From: Gilvimarinus chinensis DSM 19667
GTDB lineage: Bacteria > Pseudomonadota > Gammaproteobacteria > Pseudomonadales > Cellvibrionaceae
Direction of reading: 5' to 3'
DNA: 64,000 nt
Assembly: GCF_000377745.1 (NCBI RefSeq)
Contig: NZ_KB898706.1
Location: forward strand, 635,263-699,262
Positions 63,175-64,000 of the stretch are shown piece by piece (the first letter of the stretch is position 1; each line of letters opens with the position of its first letter). A program made the position numbers and the translations under genes. Below the pieces are notes generated by a model, which made no database searches, was not told the DNA's origin, and saw nothing but the letters and a program-made list of their open reading frames with translations.

Positions 63175-64000
63175 ATGGGGGGTAAGTTACCCGTCACTGT
63201 CGTTATTCCGGTGTATCGTGGCTTAAGTCAGACGAAAGCCTGTTTAGACTCTGTTTTGCAAAGCAAAATAGGTGAGAGCGACGTGCTGCTGGTCAATGAC
63301 GCCTCGCCCGAAAAGGAAATAACCGCTTATTGTGAGACGCTAAGTAAAAGAGAAACAGTTTCTGTCATTAAAAATAATAAGAATTTAGGTTTTGTGGGAA
63401 CGGTTAACAAAGCTATGGAAGCTACCGGCAAGCGCGATCTGGTGCTTTTGAATAGTGATACCCGCGTTTCAGGAGATTGGTTGTCGAGGTTACAGACTGC
63501 TGCGTACCGCAAAGCTAATATTGGTACTGTCACCCCTTTTTCGAACAATGCCGAGATTTGTTCGTACCCACAGATCTGTTGTGTAAATAGTCTGCTGGAA
63601 GGGATGAATGAGGGTGAATTGCATGGGGTGGCGTCAAAGGTAAACGATGGATTGTATTTGCCTATACCAACGGCGGTTGGATTTTGTATGTATATTCGCC
63701 GAGCGTTGATTGATCAGGTTGGTCAATTTGATTCGACAGCTTTTGGAAAAGGGTATGGCGAGGAAAATGATTTTTGCCTTAGGGCTGAGGCTGCTGGGTG
63801 GCAGAATATCCTGGCTGCCGATTGCTTTGTATATCATGAGGGGGGGGTTAGCTTTAGCGAGCAAAAGCAGGCCTTGGTTGCTAATGCGGAAACGGTGATC
63901 GCGAATCGCTACCCTAGCTATTTTGATGATGTTAAAAAGTTTATTCAGCAAGACCCCATTCGTCCTTTTCGCGATAGAATAGATGCCGAAATTTTTCGTC
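63175..64000 (+). CDS. Family 2 glycosyltransferase (partial, runs off the window)
   Basis: Reading from the ATG at 63175, after AGGTGGGGA, the frame stays open for 275 codons to the window end. It starts MGGKLPVTVVIPVYRGLSQT and has LLVNDASPEKE (nucleotide-binding), NNKNLGFVGTVNKAM, VLLNSDTRVSGDWL with the DxD-like metal site (NSDT), and FGKGYGEENDFCLRAEAAGW with the acceptor-site acidic residues (EEND). This is the GT-A fold of rhamnosyl- and glycosyltransferases of surface polysaccharides. The 3' part is missing. Confidence 0.85.
   Translation, partial: MGGKLPVTVVIPVYRGLSQTKACLDSVLQSKIGESDVLLVNDASPEKEITAYCETLSKRETVSVIKNNKNLGFVGTVNKAMEATGKRDLVLLNSDTRVSGDWLSRLQTAAYRKANIGTVTPFSNNAEICSYPQICCVNSLLEGMNEGELHGVASKVNDGLYLPIPTAVGFCMYIRRALIDQVGQFDSTAFGKGYGEENDFCLRAEAAGWQNILAADCFVYHEGGVSFSEQKQALVANAETVIANRYPSYFDDVKKFIQQDPIRPFRDRIDAEIFR

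Noticed and set aside
1-64000. CRISPR arrays, insertion sequences, prophage or defence islands
   Set aside because: No spaced direct-repeat arrays, transposase, integrase, restriction or toxin-antitoxin genes were seen. The only tandem repeat is the two-unit 35-bp duplication at 35007-35076.

Overview
The window looks like a chromosomal segment of a marine, Cellvibrionaceae-like gammaproteobacterium. The basis is Pseudomonas/Cellvibrio-like gene order (rpsU-yqeY-dnaG-rpoD; lptD-surA-pdxA-rsmA-apaG-apaH with amgK-murU divergent; rsfS-rlmH-mrdA-rodA-mltB-rlpA-dacA-ybeD-lipB-lipA) together with an Xps-type type II secretion operon. No taxonomic search could be run, so the family name is an inference. 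I see no IS elements, phage genes, CRISPR arrays or rRNA.

Layout. 1-5 kb: macromolecular-synthesis operon on the minus strand (rpsU, yqeY-like, dnaG, rpoD), then a CAU tRNA, a terminator and the 5' half of a degenerate second tRNA. 5-10 kb: tsaD, folB and folK face a cca-pteridine reductase-corA operon. 10-14 kb: a TorF-type outer-membrane protein and a PepSY/PhoP-like/PhoQ-like operon. 13.7-24.6 kb: a long plus-strand block for proline and NAD synthesis, ribosome maturation, rod-shape peptidoglycan synthesis and lipoate. 24.6-29 kb: accessory metabolism (GNAT, GDPD, small MscS-type protein, two divergent aminotransferases, an orphan STAS protein).

29-36 kb: a ribosome-modification and c-di-GMP neighbourhood. 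A minus-strand RimB-RimK-M14 deacylase operon lies between a PAS-GGDEF-EAL protein and a membrane diguanylate cyclase, with a repeated AAACTAACTGA element nearby. 36-45 kb: outer-membrane biogenesis and ribosome/nucleotide housekeeping, with AmgK/MurU cell-wall recycling. 45-48 kb: an MBOAT/SGNH-like O-acylation pair and rpe. 48-51.7 kb: two secreted proteins without assigned function, each followed by a strong terminator. 51.8-62.7 kb: a PPIase-gspEFGHIJKLMN-gspD operon (no gspC), then a small lipoprotein and the start of a GT2 glycosyltransferase that runs off the window.

Most of the window is conserved housekeeping DNA. The parts that deserve a second look are the Rim/c-di-GMP cluster with its extra deacylase and repeats, the pair of secreted proteins beside the type II secretion operon, and the MBOAT/SGNH pair. 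I did not find a clear new defence or mobile system.
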